Assembly (NCBI GenBank): GCA_016649795.1
Contig: JAENWZ010000055.1
Coordinates: 1 to 10,562 of the forward strand
Origin: Proteiniphilum sp.
GTDB taxonomy: Bacteria; Bacteroidota; Bacteroidia; Bacteroidales; Dysgonomonadaceae
DNA length: 10,562 bases
Direction of reading: 5' to 3'
Positions 1 through 6,987 of the stretch are shown here, piece after piece. The position numbers were made by a program, and so were the translations under genes. The stretch's first letter is position 1, and every line of letters begins with the position of its first letter. Below the pieces are notes generated by a model. That model had not been told where the DNA came from and searched no databases. It worked only from the letters and a program-made list of their open reading frames with translations.

Positions 1-1141
1 AATCACCCGACCCGCCGATACCGTTCATCATCCTGGTACCGTTCACGTGTGTAGAGTTCACACTACCGAAGATATCCACCTCTATGGCTGTATTCAGGGC
101 GATAATACCCAGGCGTCGTGCGATACCGGGGTTATTGGAGATCTCGGAGGGACGCAGCACAAGCTTGTTTTTAAAGAAGTCAAGATCGTTGTAAAACTTG
201 TTTAGCACCTCGTTGCTCACTGTAAGTGAACATCCGCTGGCGAACGAGATATTGCCTTGCTGCATCATATCGATCACGGCGTCCTGGATCACCTCCGTGA
301 ACACCTCGAAACGGGGAATATGGGGGTTGCTGCCCATAGATGCCAACACCGCGTTGGCAATATTTCCCACACCCGACTGGATAGGCAGAAAATGAGCCGG
401 GATGCGTCCGGCTTTCATCTCCGAGACGAAGAAGTCAGCCACATTGTGCCCGATCCGCACTGTCACATCGTCGAGGGGTGCAAAACCACCTCCTTCACTC
501 TCACTGTCTGTTTCAACCACAAATATTTTTGCGGGGTTCACCTTCACATATTCCAGTCCCACCCTGTGCTGTACCTCGAAAATGGGTATCTCGCGACGCT
601 TGGGAGGATTCTGTAGCTCATACAGGTCATGAAGACCCCTCACTTTTACAGGTACTTTTTTATTCAGCTCCACAATCACGATATCTGCCATTCTGCAGAT
701 GGTGGGCGTAATACCCACACCTGTGGTGGGTACAATCTCACCACTCTCGGTTATATCACACGCCTCCACTATGGCAATATTTATTTTGCCGAGGAAGCCG
801 TAACGTATCTCCTGAGCCAACTGAGAGAGATGCAGGTCGAAAAAGTCAAACTCTCCCTCGTTGAGTGCTAACCGCATATCCTTGTTGGTTTGGTACGGTG
901 TACGAAATTTTATCGCCTTGGCCCGGGTGAGCGCACCATCGATGGAATCACCGGTGGAAGCACCCGTCAGTATGCCAATCTTAAACGGATTACCTTTGGC
1001 ATGCTCTGTCTCTGCCCTTTTGGCAATCTCTACCGGCACCACTTTCGGGCATCCGGCATGGGTAAAACCGCTGAAGCCTACGTTGTCGTCATTTTTCACA
1101 AGAGCGGCAGCCTCTTCAGCGCTAATAAATTTTAAAGCCAT
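1..1141 (-). CDS. Acetyl-CoA hydrolase / succinate (propionate):CoA-transferase family protein, C-terminus off the window
   Basis: This enzyme moves CoA between succinate and acetate or propionate, or hydrolyses acetyl-CoA; in Bacteroidales such enzymes usually serve the end of the succinate-propionate fermentation route in the cytoplasm. The ATG is at 1141-1139 and 380 codons are visible without a stop; the family is usually about 500 residues, so roughly the last quarter is missing. The N-terminus contains GFSGFTHAG (about 22-30), typical of the family. The glycine-rich loop GVGNIANAV (257-265) precedes FTEVIQD, whose Glu283 corresponds by motif to the glutamate that forms the CoA thioester in acetate CoA-transferases. 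The visible end reads NSTHVNGTRMMNGIGGSGD, also strongly conserved. The gene lies 51 bp downstream of a small same-strand gene and is probably co-transcribed with it. The family call is safe; the preferred acyl-CoA pair cannot be read from the sequence. Confidence 0.93.
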   Translation of the reverse strand, partial: MALKFISAEEAAALVKNDDNVGFSGFTHAGCPKVVPVEIAKRAETEHAKGNPFKIGILTGASTGDSIDGALTRAKAIKFRTPYQTNKDMRLALNEGEFDFFDLHLSQLAQEIRYGFLGKINIAIVEACDITESGEIVPTTGVGITPTICRMADIVIVELNKKVPVKVRGLHDLYELQNPPKRREIPIFEVQHRVGLEYVKVNPAKIFVVETDSESEGGGFAPLDDVTVRIGHNVADFFVSEMKAGRIPAHFLPIQSGVGNIANAVLASMGSNPHIPRFEVFTEVIQDAVIDMMQQGNISFASGCSLTVSNEVLNKFYNDLDFFKNKLVLRPSEISNNPGIARRLGIIALNTAIEVDIFGSVNSTHVNGTRMMNGIGGSGD

Positions 1142-1192
1142 ATAAATTGTTAATTTTTTTTATGTGTGTGCGATGATTGATAATTGCACTAT

Positions 1193-1696
1193 TCAATACT
1201 TGCGTTGTATAATTTCTCCGTAAATCAAGCCCTTCTTCAGCTCCTCCATACCACCCTCACCCAACAAATCAGCGACAAGAGGATGCAGTGTGGAACTCTT
1301 TTGAACGGCTGAGACCTTTTTATTAAAAACATCGGAGGAGTCAGTATCTTGTGCAAATGAGGAATCTGCATCAAATACAAAAATGGAGTCTTTCAGTGAT
1401 GATTCTTTCTTGAAGTCGGTCACCAGATCCATCGAGGATTGGAATTTTGTATGCACATCTTTTCCGGAATAGGCAGCCGGGACAGCAGGTGGTGGTGTGG
1501 TTTTTTCCTTGTTCATCCTGTTTCTCTGACGCTCCATCTTCTGAAAAAAAGTCTCATCAATCTCTTCCTGAACAGGTGTCGAATTCCCGCCGCTCACTTT
1601 TTTCTGCTTATTTTTCTTCTTCCTGAAATCATTAAAAAATCCCAATATCATGAAAAATACCAGAAGGATAAAATAAATGATATCTCCAAACTCCAT
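1193..1696 (-). CDS. Conserved-looking small membrane-anchored protein of unknown function
   Basis: I do not recognise this 167-residue protein. From the start chosen here (ATG 1696-1694) it begins MEFGDIIYFILLVFFMILGFF, one hydrophobic segment at about residues 5-21, followed by a very basic stretch (NDFRKKKNKQKK). This predicts a single N-terminal membrane anchor with the rest in the cytoplasm. The middle is polar, rich in Lys, Ser, Asp and Pro and probably disordered. The C-terminus (MEELKKGLIYGEIIQRKY) looks like a short ordered helix and may be the conserved part. An in-frame ATG nine codons upstream (1723) is possible, but it falls in the middle of a candidate -7 box (1721-1728), so the internal start is preferred. 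The gene precedes the CoA-transferase gene by 51 bp on the same strand, suggesting one transcript; no functional link can be shown. Confidence 0.72.
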   Translation of the reverse strand: MEFGDIIYFILLVFFMILGFFNDFRKKKNKQKKVSGGNSTPVQEEIDETFFQKMERQRNRMNKEKTTPPPAVPAAYSGKDVHTKFQSSMDLVTDFKKESSLKDSIFVFDADSSFAQDTDSSDVFNKKVSAVQKSSTLHPLVADLLGEGGMEELKKGLIYGEIIQRKY

Positions 1697-1720
1697 AATT
1701 TGATTAATTTTGTGACATGA

Positions 1721-1728
1721 CAAAAATA
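1721..1728 (-). promoter_or_regulatory. Candidate -7 promoter box (TATTTTTG) for the 1696 gene
   Basis: On the minus strand this reads TATTTTTG, a full match to the Bacteroidota TAnnTTTG box, 24 bp before the ATG at 1696. I see no good TTTG -33 element 19-21 bp upstream, so it may be weak or a chance match in AT-rich DNA. Confidence 0.35.
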
Positions 1729-1770
1729 ATGATTTTTCGTGAATTAACGGCTATTTGGCGGTATAATAAT

Positions 1771-1800
1771 TTCGGGAGTAACTTCGCAGTCACTCCCGAA
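1771..1800. other. Strong hairpin in the 1697-1951 intergenic region
   Basis: TTCGGGAGT (1771-1779) pairs perfectly with ACTCCCGAA (1792-1800). After one A-C mismatch the stem continues with three more pairs (1781-1783 with 1788-1790) around a TCGC tetraloop. The structure forms equally well in RNA from either strand. No run of U follows on either strand, so it is not a textbook Rho-independent terminator. It lies about 75 bp before the start of the minus-strand gene at 1696 and downstream of a good minus-strand promoter, so it could be a 5' leader element or the 3' end of a small RNA. Confidence 0.6.
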
Positions 1801-1846
1801 CATTTAACCAAAACCTTAACTATGAAAAAAATTTATTTTTCCGTTG

Positions 1847-1877
1847 CAAATATAGGACAAGAAAGATAAAAAAACAA
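1847..1877 (-). promoter_or_regulatory. Candidate Bacteroidota promoter, minus strand
   Basis: On the minus strand TTG (1877-1875) is followed after 20 bp by TATATTTG (1854-1847). This matches the Bacteroidota housekeeping pattern of a TTTG-like -33 box and a TAnnTTTG -7 box with about 20 bp between them. Transcription would begin near 1840. It would give either a leader of about 145 nt for the gene at 1696 or a separate small RNA ending at the 1771-1800 hairpin. Confidence 0.5.
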
Positions 1878-1951
1878 CTTTTCTGTCTGATAAATGGGTA
1901 TTTTAACTTTTTCATGCAGAATTGACCAATCACAGTTGACAAAAAGAAAAG

Positions 1952-3301
1952 ATGAACAGATATAATTCCAAAGAGAAAAAACTTTTTATAGAGACGTACG
2001 GATGTCAGATGAATGTGGCTGACACCGAAGTGGTGGCATCCATCATGGAGATGGATGGCTACAGTCTTACAGAGAGTGACAAAGAAGCAGATGCCATTTT
2101 CGTCAATACCTGCTCCATCAGGGATAATGCGGAGCAGAAAGTGCTTCAGCGCCTGGAATACTTTAACTCCCTGAAGAGAAAACGTAAAGGTCACCTCATC
2201 GTAGGTGTACTGGGATGTATGGCTGAGCGGGTAAAGGCTGACCTGATCGACAACCACAATGTGGATGTGGTGGTGGGTCCCGATGCCTACCTTGATCTGC
2301 CCAACCTGGTGGGGGCTGCTGAACGGGGTGAGAAAGCGATGAACATTGAACTCTCCAGAACAGAGACCTACAAAGATGTGATCCCGCTCAAGATGGAGGG
2401 TAGTAATATTTCCGGGTATATCTCCATCATGCGTGGATGTGACAAGTTCTGCACCTACTGCATCGTACCTTTCACCCGCGGACGTGAACGCAGCCGTGAG
2501 CCTGAAAGTATCCTCAACGAGTTACGCGACATGCGGGAGAAGGGCTTCAGGGAAGCTATTCTATTGGGACAGAACGTGAACTCATACAGCTATCGGGATG
2601 GGGCGATACAAATTGATTTTCATGAACTGCTGGCGATGGTGGCTGAGGAAGCCCCCGGAATGCGTATCCGTTTCACCACCTCTCATCCCTGGGACATGAA
2701 CGATCATACACTTGAGACGATCGCCAGATACAAAAATCTCTGCAATTACATCCATCTCCCGGTGCAGTCTGGCAGTTCACGTATGTTGAAGCTGATGAAC
2801 AGAAGATATGACAGGGAGTGGTATATGGAAAGGATTGCTGCCATCAAACAGATCATCCCCGATTGCGGTCTCTCAACCGATATCATGTGCGGTTTTCATT
2901 CTGAAACGGAAGAGGATCATCAGGAAACGCTTTCACTGATGCGTGAAGTGGGGTTCGACTCGGCATTTATGTTCAAATATTCGGAACGTCCCGGGACCTA
3001 TGCGGCAAAGAAGCTGGAAGATGATGTGCCGGAAGAGATCAAGAACAGACGACTGCAGGAGATCATTCATCTTCAGCAGGAGCTGTCGCATCAAAGCAAC
3101 GAGAATGATCTGGGGAAGGTGTTCGAGGTACTGGTGGAAGGGTTCTCCAAACGTTCCAGAGAGCAACTCTTCGGTCGTACCGACCAGAACAAGGTACTTA
3201 TATTCGACAAAAAAAATCATCGTATCGGTGATTTCGTGAAGGCCAGAGTTACCGGTTTCACTTCGGCCACCCTACTGGGTGAATCATTGCCAGCTGAATA
3301 A
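1952..3301 (+). CDS. miaB: tRNA-2-methylthio-N6-dimethylallyladenosine (ms2i6A37) synthase MiaB
   Basis: A radical-SAM methylthiotransferase that adds a methylthio group to C2 of N6-isopentenyl-adenosine 37, next to the anticodon of tRNAs reading UNN codons. The 449-residue length is normal for the family. All three parts are present. The N-terminal UPF0004/MTTase domain has its cluster-binding cysteines Cys18 (YGCQMN), Cys54 (NTCSIR) and Cys89 (GCMAE). The radical-SAM core has the CxxxCxxC motif at Cys163, Cys167 and Cys170 (GCDKFCTYC), followed by the typical PFTRGRERSR. A C-terminal TRAM domain spans about 380-445. The cytoplasmic enzyme carries two 4Fe-4S clusters. The start at 1952 follows an A-rich leader and places the first cysteine as usual. 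It is most likely MiaB, not RimO or MtaB, from the GRERSR motif and overall pattern. A weak plus-strand TAACTTTT box lies at 1904-1911. Confidence 0.96.
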   Translation: MNRYNSKEKKLFIETYGCQMNVADTEVVASIMEMDGYSLTESDKEADAIFVNTCSIRDNAEQKVLQRLEYFNSLKRKRKGHLIVGVLGCMAERVKADLIDNHNVDVVVGPDAYLDLPNLVGAAERGEKAMNIELSRTETYKDVIPLKMEGSNISGYISIMRGCDKFCTYCIVPFTRGRERSREPESILNELRDMREKGFREAILLGQNVNSYSYRDGAIQIDFHELLAMVAEEAPGMRIRFTTSHPWDMNDHTLETIARYKNLCNYIHLPVQSGSSRMLKLMNRRYDREWYMERIAAIKQIIPDCGLSTDIMCGFHSETEEDHQETLSLMREVGFDSAFMFKYSERPGTYAAKKLEDDVPEEIKNRRLQEIIHLQQELSHQSNENDLGKVFEVLVEGFSKRSREQLFGRTDQNKVLIFDKKNHRIGDFVKARVTGFTSATLLGESLPAE

Positions 3302-3454
3302 CCTCAGGCTATTCACAGGTATATCCTAAACAATTTCGCCCATAAAACGTTTAATTTATTGCAAGAGCCCTTAACCGGATGAAAATGCAGGGCTTCATAT
3401 GATAAGAATCATCCCGGATTGAAAAAAAACTACTAACATTTAAACGCAAAAATT

Positions 3455-3697
3455 ATGAAATCAGAAGCAAAATTATTATTAGGATTAGGTATTGGAGTAG
3501 CTCTTGGAGCAGCTATAGGTTACATTATGGGCACTGACAGAAAAGAAGAGTGGCTGGAACAGGCTAACGAGTTCGCTGATAAGGTAAGATCAAACGTAAA
3601 ATCTGCCGTATACAAAGGAAAAAGTGAAGTGCATGATCTAAAGGAAGATATTGATGACATCGCTGAAATAGCAAAGAAAGAACTGGCAAAACAATAA
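3455..3697 (+). CDS. YtxH-like small envelope protein
   Basis: An 80-residue protein with the YtxH-family layout: a short N-terminal hydrophobic helix rich in Gly and Ala (about residues 8-26, LLGLGIGVALGAAIGYIMG), then a charged amphipathic helix to the end (KEEWLEQANEFADKVRSNVKSAV and onward). The glycine pattern resembles a glycine zipper, which favours helix packing in the membrane. YtxH proteins are induced by general stress in Bacillus, but their biochemical role is not established; similar short proteins are common in Bacteroidota. The ATG follows an A-rich leader. The next gene begins 24 bp downstream, so the two are very likely on one transcript. Alternative family: the DUF883/ElaB-YqjD type, which has the opposite order (soluble helix first), so YtxH fits better. 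Confidence 0.78.
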   Translation: MKSEAKLLLGLGIGVALGAAIGYIMGTDRKEEWLEQANEFADKVRSNVKSAVYKGKSEVHDLKEDIDDIAEIAKKELAKQ

Positions 3698-3721
3698 CGC
3701 ATCCGCTAACTTACTGAAAAG

Positions 3722-4099
3722 ATGGAAGAAAAAAAAGTAAGTACGTTGTTCGAGGAGATGAGGGATGATGTATCCAACTTCATCACAAGTACGATTGAAC
3801 TCGGAAAACTGGAAGTGTATGAAAAGATGAGCTTAGGTTCATCGGCAATTACTTACGGGTTAATCATCGCCGGCGTTGTCCTTTTTGCAATGCTGTTCAT
3901 TTTTTTGACACTCGGGCTTTATTTGGGTGAACTTCTTCAGAGCAGCTGGGCCGGCTTCGGTATTGTGTCAGCATTTGCCCTGTTCTTAGTGCTGATAATG
4001 CTGCTTGTAAGGAAGCCTTTTAAGAAAAAAGTGACCAACATGGTTGTACACTTTTTGATGGAGAATGACGATAAGGATGGTAAAATAAGCAGCAAATGA
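3722..4099 (+). CDS. Two-helix membrane protein, holin superfamily III (Holin-X / YqjE-like)
   Basis: A 125-residue protein with an amphipathic N-terminal region of about 40 residues (EEMRDDVSNFITSTIELGKLEVYEKM), two long membrane helices at about 41-69 and 76-96, and a basic, hydrophilic C-terminal tail. This architecture matches the family annotated as putative actinobacterial Holin-X or phage holin superfamily III, which includes E. coli YqjE. The name is structural: there are no lysis genes nearby, so this is most likely a resident inner-membrane protein, not a phage holin. It lies 24 bp after the YtxH-like gene, and its stop overlaps the next start in ATGA (4096-4099), which suggests translational coupling. 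Precise function unknown. Confidence 0.78.
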   Translation: MEEKKVSTLFEEMRDDVSNFITSTIELGKLEVYEKMSLGSSAITYGLIIAGVVLFAMLFIFLTLGLYLGELLQSSWAGFGIVSAFALFLVLIMLLVRKPFKKKVTNMVVHFLMENDDKDGKISSK

Positions 4100-4479
4100 G
4101 TACATACAAATTAACACCGATGGAAGAATTACGTTTAGAGAAAAAACGATTGGGTGAGGAACGTGCCATTGCCAGTCGGCGCCTTTCATACCAATTGCAG
4201 TATTTGAACGATAATTGGGGGTCGATGCTCACCAAGGGGCTCACCTCATCGGTCAAATCAAAATTTGCCGAAACGATGGATAATTTCTCCAGCGGTTCTT
4301 CCTACTCGGTAACACCATTCGTAACAAGAAAAACAAACCCATGGCTGAACTTCGCTATGTCTAATCTGCCACTGCTCAGTTCTGTGACATGGAAATTAAC
4401 GAAACCGGCCCTTATCGCCTTTGCGGTGAAAAAAGCCACTTCGGTTATATTCGGCAGAAGAAAGAGAAGTATTAAATAG
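4096..4479 (+). CDS. Small basic protein of unknown function, third gene of the YtxH/holin-like cluster
   Basis: A 127-residue protein that I cannot assign to a named family. The first 35 residues (MEELRLEKKRLGEERAIASRRLSYQLQYL) are highly charged and helical, possibly a short coiled coil. The middle is rich in Ser and Thr. The C-terminus has a weakly hydrophobic helix (about 100-118, TKPALIAFAVKKATSVIFG) followed by a basic tail (RRKRSIK), so membrane association is possible. Its ATG overlaps the stop of the preceding gene by 4 bp, a strong sign of coupled translation and a shared process. Position and character recall YqjK, the small basic protein after YqjD and YqjE in enterobacteria, but that is similarity of layout, not demonstrated homology. 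Its last 8 bp overlap the 3' end of the convergent rel gene. Confidence 0.7.
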   Translation: MSTYKLTPMEELRLEKKRLGEERAIASRRLSYQLQYLNDNWGSMLTKGLTSSVKSKFAETMDNFSSGSSYSVTPFVTRKTNPWLNFAMSNLPLLSSVTWKLTKPALIAFAVKKATSVIFGRRKRSIK

Positions 4480-6760
4480 TAGATCTGTGGACGGTACTTA
4501 CACCGTCCACTTTTGCTATCTTGGCGCAAAGCTGGTTCACCTCCTCGGCACTATGCACGTGCACATTAAATACACCTTCGAAAATACCATCTTTGGAAGA
4601 GACATTCACACTCTGAATGTTCACCACCACATCCTCAGCCAGTTTGGCTAAAATACCCCCCAGTATACCCACACGGTCAATCCCTGTGAAAACAATGGAT
4701 GCCAGAAAGGAGTATTGCCGGTAGTCACCCCAGGCAACAGCAATGATCCGGTCACCAAAATTTGATTTCAGCTTCAACCCTGTCTGACAGGAACGTTTAT
4801 GTACTTCAACCTCCTCTTTCTCTGTTACATAACCAAACACATCGTCACCTGGCAGCGGACTACAACACGGATAGACGATAAAATTCTTCCGGAAATTGGT
4901 TTCTGTGAGCGGGTAAATCTCTTTCCTGTCTACTTTAATCTTCACTGGTTCAGCAGGAACAACGACAGAGTCTGTCTCCTCCTCATCGTCGGCTTTTTTC
5001 TGATCGGAGGGTGACTTTATTATTGCACTCATTGCCTGTTTCACATACCGCACAAACAAATTATCCTGCTTCTGTGGTTCAGCCTTCAACTTAACGAAAG
5101 TCTCCTTGTCTGCCGGCAACTGCACTTCGTTGTTACCAATCAGAAAGTAGAGATCTTCTTTATTTTCGGCCTTGTATGAATGAAGTATTTTATTGAACAG
5201 GGTGTTATCGATCGGTTCGTTATCAAACAACAGATCGAGCATATTCTTCCCTTTCTCTGCGATGCGCCGCCGCTGACGTCGTATCGATGCCTCTATCTTG
5301 GTTCTCGCTTTGGCAGTGGTGACAAAATTAATCCATTCCGGCTGTGGATAGACCGACTGGGAGGTGAGAATCTCTATCTGATCACCGCTGTGCAGCTTCT
5401 GGCTGAGCGGTGCCAGCGTGTGATTCACCTTTGCACCCAGGCAATGGTCTCCAATCCGGGTGTGGATAGAATAGGCGAAATCGAGTGCTGTAGCACCCTG
5501 CGGCAACGTACGTATATCCCCTTTGGGGGTAAATACAAATATCTCTGAAGAGAAAAGATTCATCTTCACCGTATCCAGAAAATCGATAGCGTTGGGATTC
5601 GGGTTGGAGAGTATCTCCTGGATAGTCTTCAGCCACTTATCCAGTTCATTGTCTTCCTCTATCCTGTTCTCCTTGTATTTCCAGTGAGCAGCAAACCCCT
5701 TCTCGGCAATATCATCCATACGACGGCTGCGGATCTGGATTTCAATCCATTTACCGTCAGGTCCCATCACCGTAAGGTGCAGTGCCTGGTAACCGTTGGT
5801 TTTGGGGTGGCTCACCCAGTCGCGTATACGATCGGGACGAAGCTTGTAGATATCAGTGATGGCCGAATAGATGTCCCAGCACTGTTTCTTCTCATCCATC
5901 CCGGGAAAGACCTCGAAAATAATACGCACGGCAAACAGGTCGTACACCTCACTAAACTCAATGCCTTTTAATTGCATCTTGTTCCAGATGGAGAAGATCG
6001 ATTTTACGCGCGCCCGCATCTCATACTCGATATTCATCTTATCGAGAGCCTTGACAAGCGGCACGGCGAAATATTCGTATATCTTGTTTCTTTCCGGAGC
6101 GGTCTCTTCAATTCTACCTGAGAGATCGGTGAATACCTCCGGATGTTCATATTTAAAACAGAGCTCTTCCAGCTCCGTCTTAATGGCAAACAGACCCAGG
6201 CGATGTGCCAGCGGTGCGTAGATGTATAACGTCTCACCGGTAATCTTGAACTGCTTGGTAGGGCTCATGGAAGAGAGGGTGCGCATGTTGTGCAATCTGT
6301 CGGCAATTTTAATCAGGATCACCCTGATATCATCCGACATGGTGAGCAGCAGTTTGCGGAAATTCTCTGCCTGTGCCGACACATTCTCTCCGAACATACC
6401 ACTAGATATCTTCGTCAACCCATCCACAATCACCGCGATCTTATCGCCAAACAGCGCACGGATATCTTCAGTGGAATATTCGGTATCTTCTACTACATCG
6501 TGCAGCAACGAGGCTGAAATAGAGGTTGACCCCAACCCCATCTCTTTAGAGACAATGCGGGCTACAGAAAGCGGATGTATGATGTAGGGTTCACCCGAAC
6601 GACGACGCGCCCCTTTGTGTGCCTCCTTCGCCATATTGAAAGCCCTGGTGATGATATCCACTTTCCGCCGGTGATTGGAGTTCAGGTAGTCATTCAGAAG
6701 ACCTTGAAACTCCTCTTCAATCATTTGATCTTCAGCAATCAATTTCTCTTCGTCGTTCAT
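4472..6760 (-). CDS. rel: Bifunctional (p)ppGpp synthetase/hydrolase (Rel/SpoT)
   Basis: The stringent-response enzyme: it makes (p)ppGpp from ATP and GTP or GDP on the ribosome under starvation and degrades it otherwise. The 762-residue protein has every long-RSH domain. The HD hydrolase (about 30-200) has His62, His87-Asp88, Glu91-Asp92 (HDVVEDT) and the RLHNMRT motif. The synthetase (about 230-365) has RVKSIFSIWNK, Asp274 (YDL), Glu340 (EIQIR) and GYQALH. TGS spans about 405-468, the conserved Cys-Cys region is 632-633, and a C-terminal ACT domain lies at about 683-758. The loop at 311-314 is RIRD, the basic form typical of bifunctional enzymes (RxKD), unlike the acidic ExDD of synthetase-only RelA. 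I chose ATG 6760 because the ATG at 6835 would add 25 hydrophobic or basic residues absent from the family and lies upstream of the likely promoter. Confidence 0.96.
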   Translation of the reverse strand: MNDEEKLIAEDQMIEEEFQGLLNDYLNSNHRRKVDIITRAFNMAKEAHKGARRRSGEPYIIHPLSVARIVSKEMGLGSTSISASLLHDVVEDTEYSTEDIRALFGDKIAVIVDGLTKISSGMFGENVSAQAENFRKLLLTMSDDIRVILIKIADRLHNMRTLSSMSPTKQFKITGETLYIYAPLAHRLGLFAIKTELEELCFKYEHPEVFTDLSGRIEETAPERNKIYEYFAVPLVKALDKMNIEYEMRARVKSIFSIWNKMQLKGIEFSEVYDLFAVRIIFEVFPGMDEKKQCWDIYSAITDIYKLRPDRIRDWVSHPKTNGYQALHLTVMGPDGKWIEIQIRSRRMDDIAEKGFAAHWKYKENRIEEDNELDKWLKTIQEILSNPNPNAIDFLDTVKMNLFSSEIFVFTPKGDIRTLPQGATALDFAYSIHTRIGDHCLGAKVNHTLAPLSQKLHSGDQIEILTSQSVYPQPEWINFVTTAKARTKIEASIRRQRRRIAEKGKNMLDLLFDNEPIDNTLFNKILHSYKAENKEDLYFLIGNNEVQLPADKETFVKLKAEPQKQDNLFVRYVKQAMSAIIKSPSDQKKADDEEETDSVVVPAEPVKIKVDRKEIYPLTETNFRKNFIVYPCCSPLPGDDVFGYVTEKEEVEVHKRSCQTGLKLKSNFGDRIIAVAWGDYRQYSFLASIVFTGIDRVGILGGILAKLAEDVVVNIQSVNVSSKDGIFEGVFNVHVHSAEEVNQLCAKIAKVDGVSTVHRSTI

Positions 6761-6802
6761 ATACCTTAAGACCCTTTTTCTGTTCGTGCGTTTATAATCT
6801 AA

Positions 6803-6836
6803 CGAAAATACGAATAAATCCAGAGAAAAAATCAAA
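6803..6836 (-). promoter_or_regulatory. Candidate promoter for rel
   Basis: On the minus strand TTTG (6836-6833) is followed after 22 bp by TATTTTCG (6810-6803), seven of eight matches to TAnnTTTG. The start of transcription would fall near 6795, giving a leader of about 35 nt for rel. The spacing is slightly long and the region is AT-rich, so confidence is limited. Confidence 0.35.
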
Positions 6837-6884
6837 ATGAGATAAATTTTTACGTTGAAGAGCCACTTTTGAACAAAAACATAC

Positions 6885-6892
6885 TATCTTTG
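6885..6892 (+). promoter_or_regulatory. -7 promoter box (TATCTTTG) of the thiamine operon
   Basis: TATCTTTG is a full match to the Bacteroidota TAnnTTTG box. It lies about 15 bp before the first conserved bases of the TPP aptamer, exactly where a riboswitch promoter is expected, so transcription would begin near 6898. The -33 element is unclear: TTTG at 6868-6871 is only 13 bp away, and TTG at 6855-6857 is 27 bp away. Confidence 0.55.
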
Positions 6893-6900
6893 TTTCATCA

Positions 6901-6987
6901 ATCAACAGGGGTGCCCGATATAACGGGCTGAGATCATACCCAAATCACCTGATCCGGATAATGCCGGCGGAGGGAATAGAAAGCAGC
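6901..6987 (+). ncRNA. TPP riboswitch (THI element)
   Basis: This RNA aptamer binds thiamine pyrophosphate and lowers expression of the downstream genes when TPP is plentiful. The conserved core is intact: GGGGTGCCC (6908-6916), CTGAGA (6928-6933), ACCC (6938-6941), CACCTGATCCGGATAATGCC (6946-6965) and GGAGGGAA (6969-6976). Helix P3 is short: GCCCG (6913-6917) with CGGGC (6924-6928) around a six-base loop. P2 pairs the GGG at 6908 with the CCC at 6939. P5 pairs CCGG (6954-6957) with CCGG (6964-6967), and P4 pairs CCT (6948-6950) with AGG (6971-6973). The closing helix P1 is hard to see and appears weak. The element lies about 110 nt before a TonB receptor gene. Exact ends are approximate. Confidence 0.96.

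Noticed and set aside
257..616. Plus-strand open frames across 198-1145
   Set aside because: They are shadows of the minus-strand CoA-transferase gene, whose family motifs are continuous over the same region.
3366..3417. Two crossing inverted repeats after miaB (AGCCCT with AGGGCT; CCGGATGA with TCATCCCGG)
   Set aside because: The stems are only 6-8 pairs with a bulge or a long loop, cross each other as in a pseudoknot, and are followed by no T-run; not enough to call a terminator or regulatory RNA.
3722..4099. Phage holin, hinting at a prophage
   Set aside because: No endolysin, structural, integrase or repressor genes are nearby; the family is common in chromosomal stress clusters.
6761..6835. 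Longer N-terminus of Rel starting at 6835
   Set aside because: The extra 25 residues are not part of the family, and a likely promoter lies inside that stretch, so the start at 6760 is preferred.
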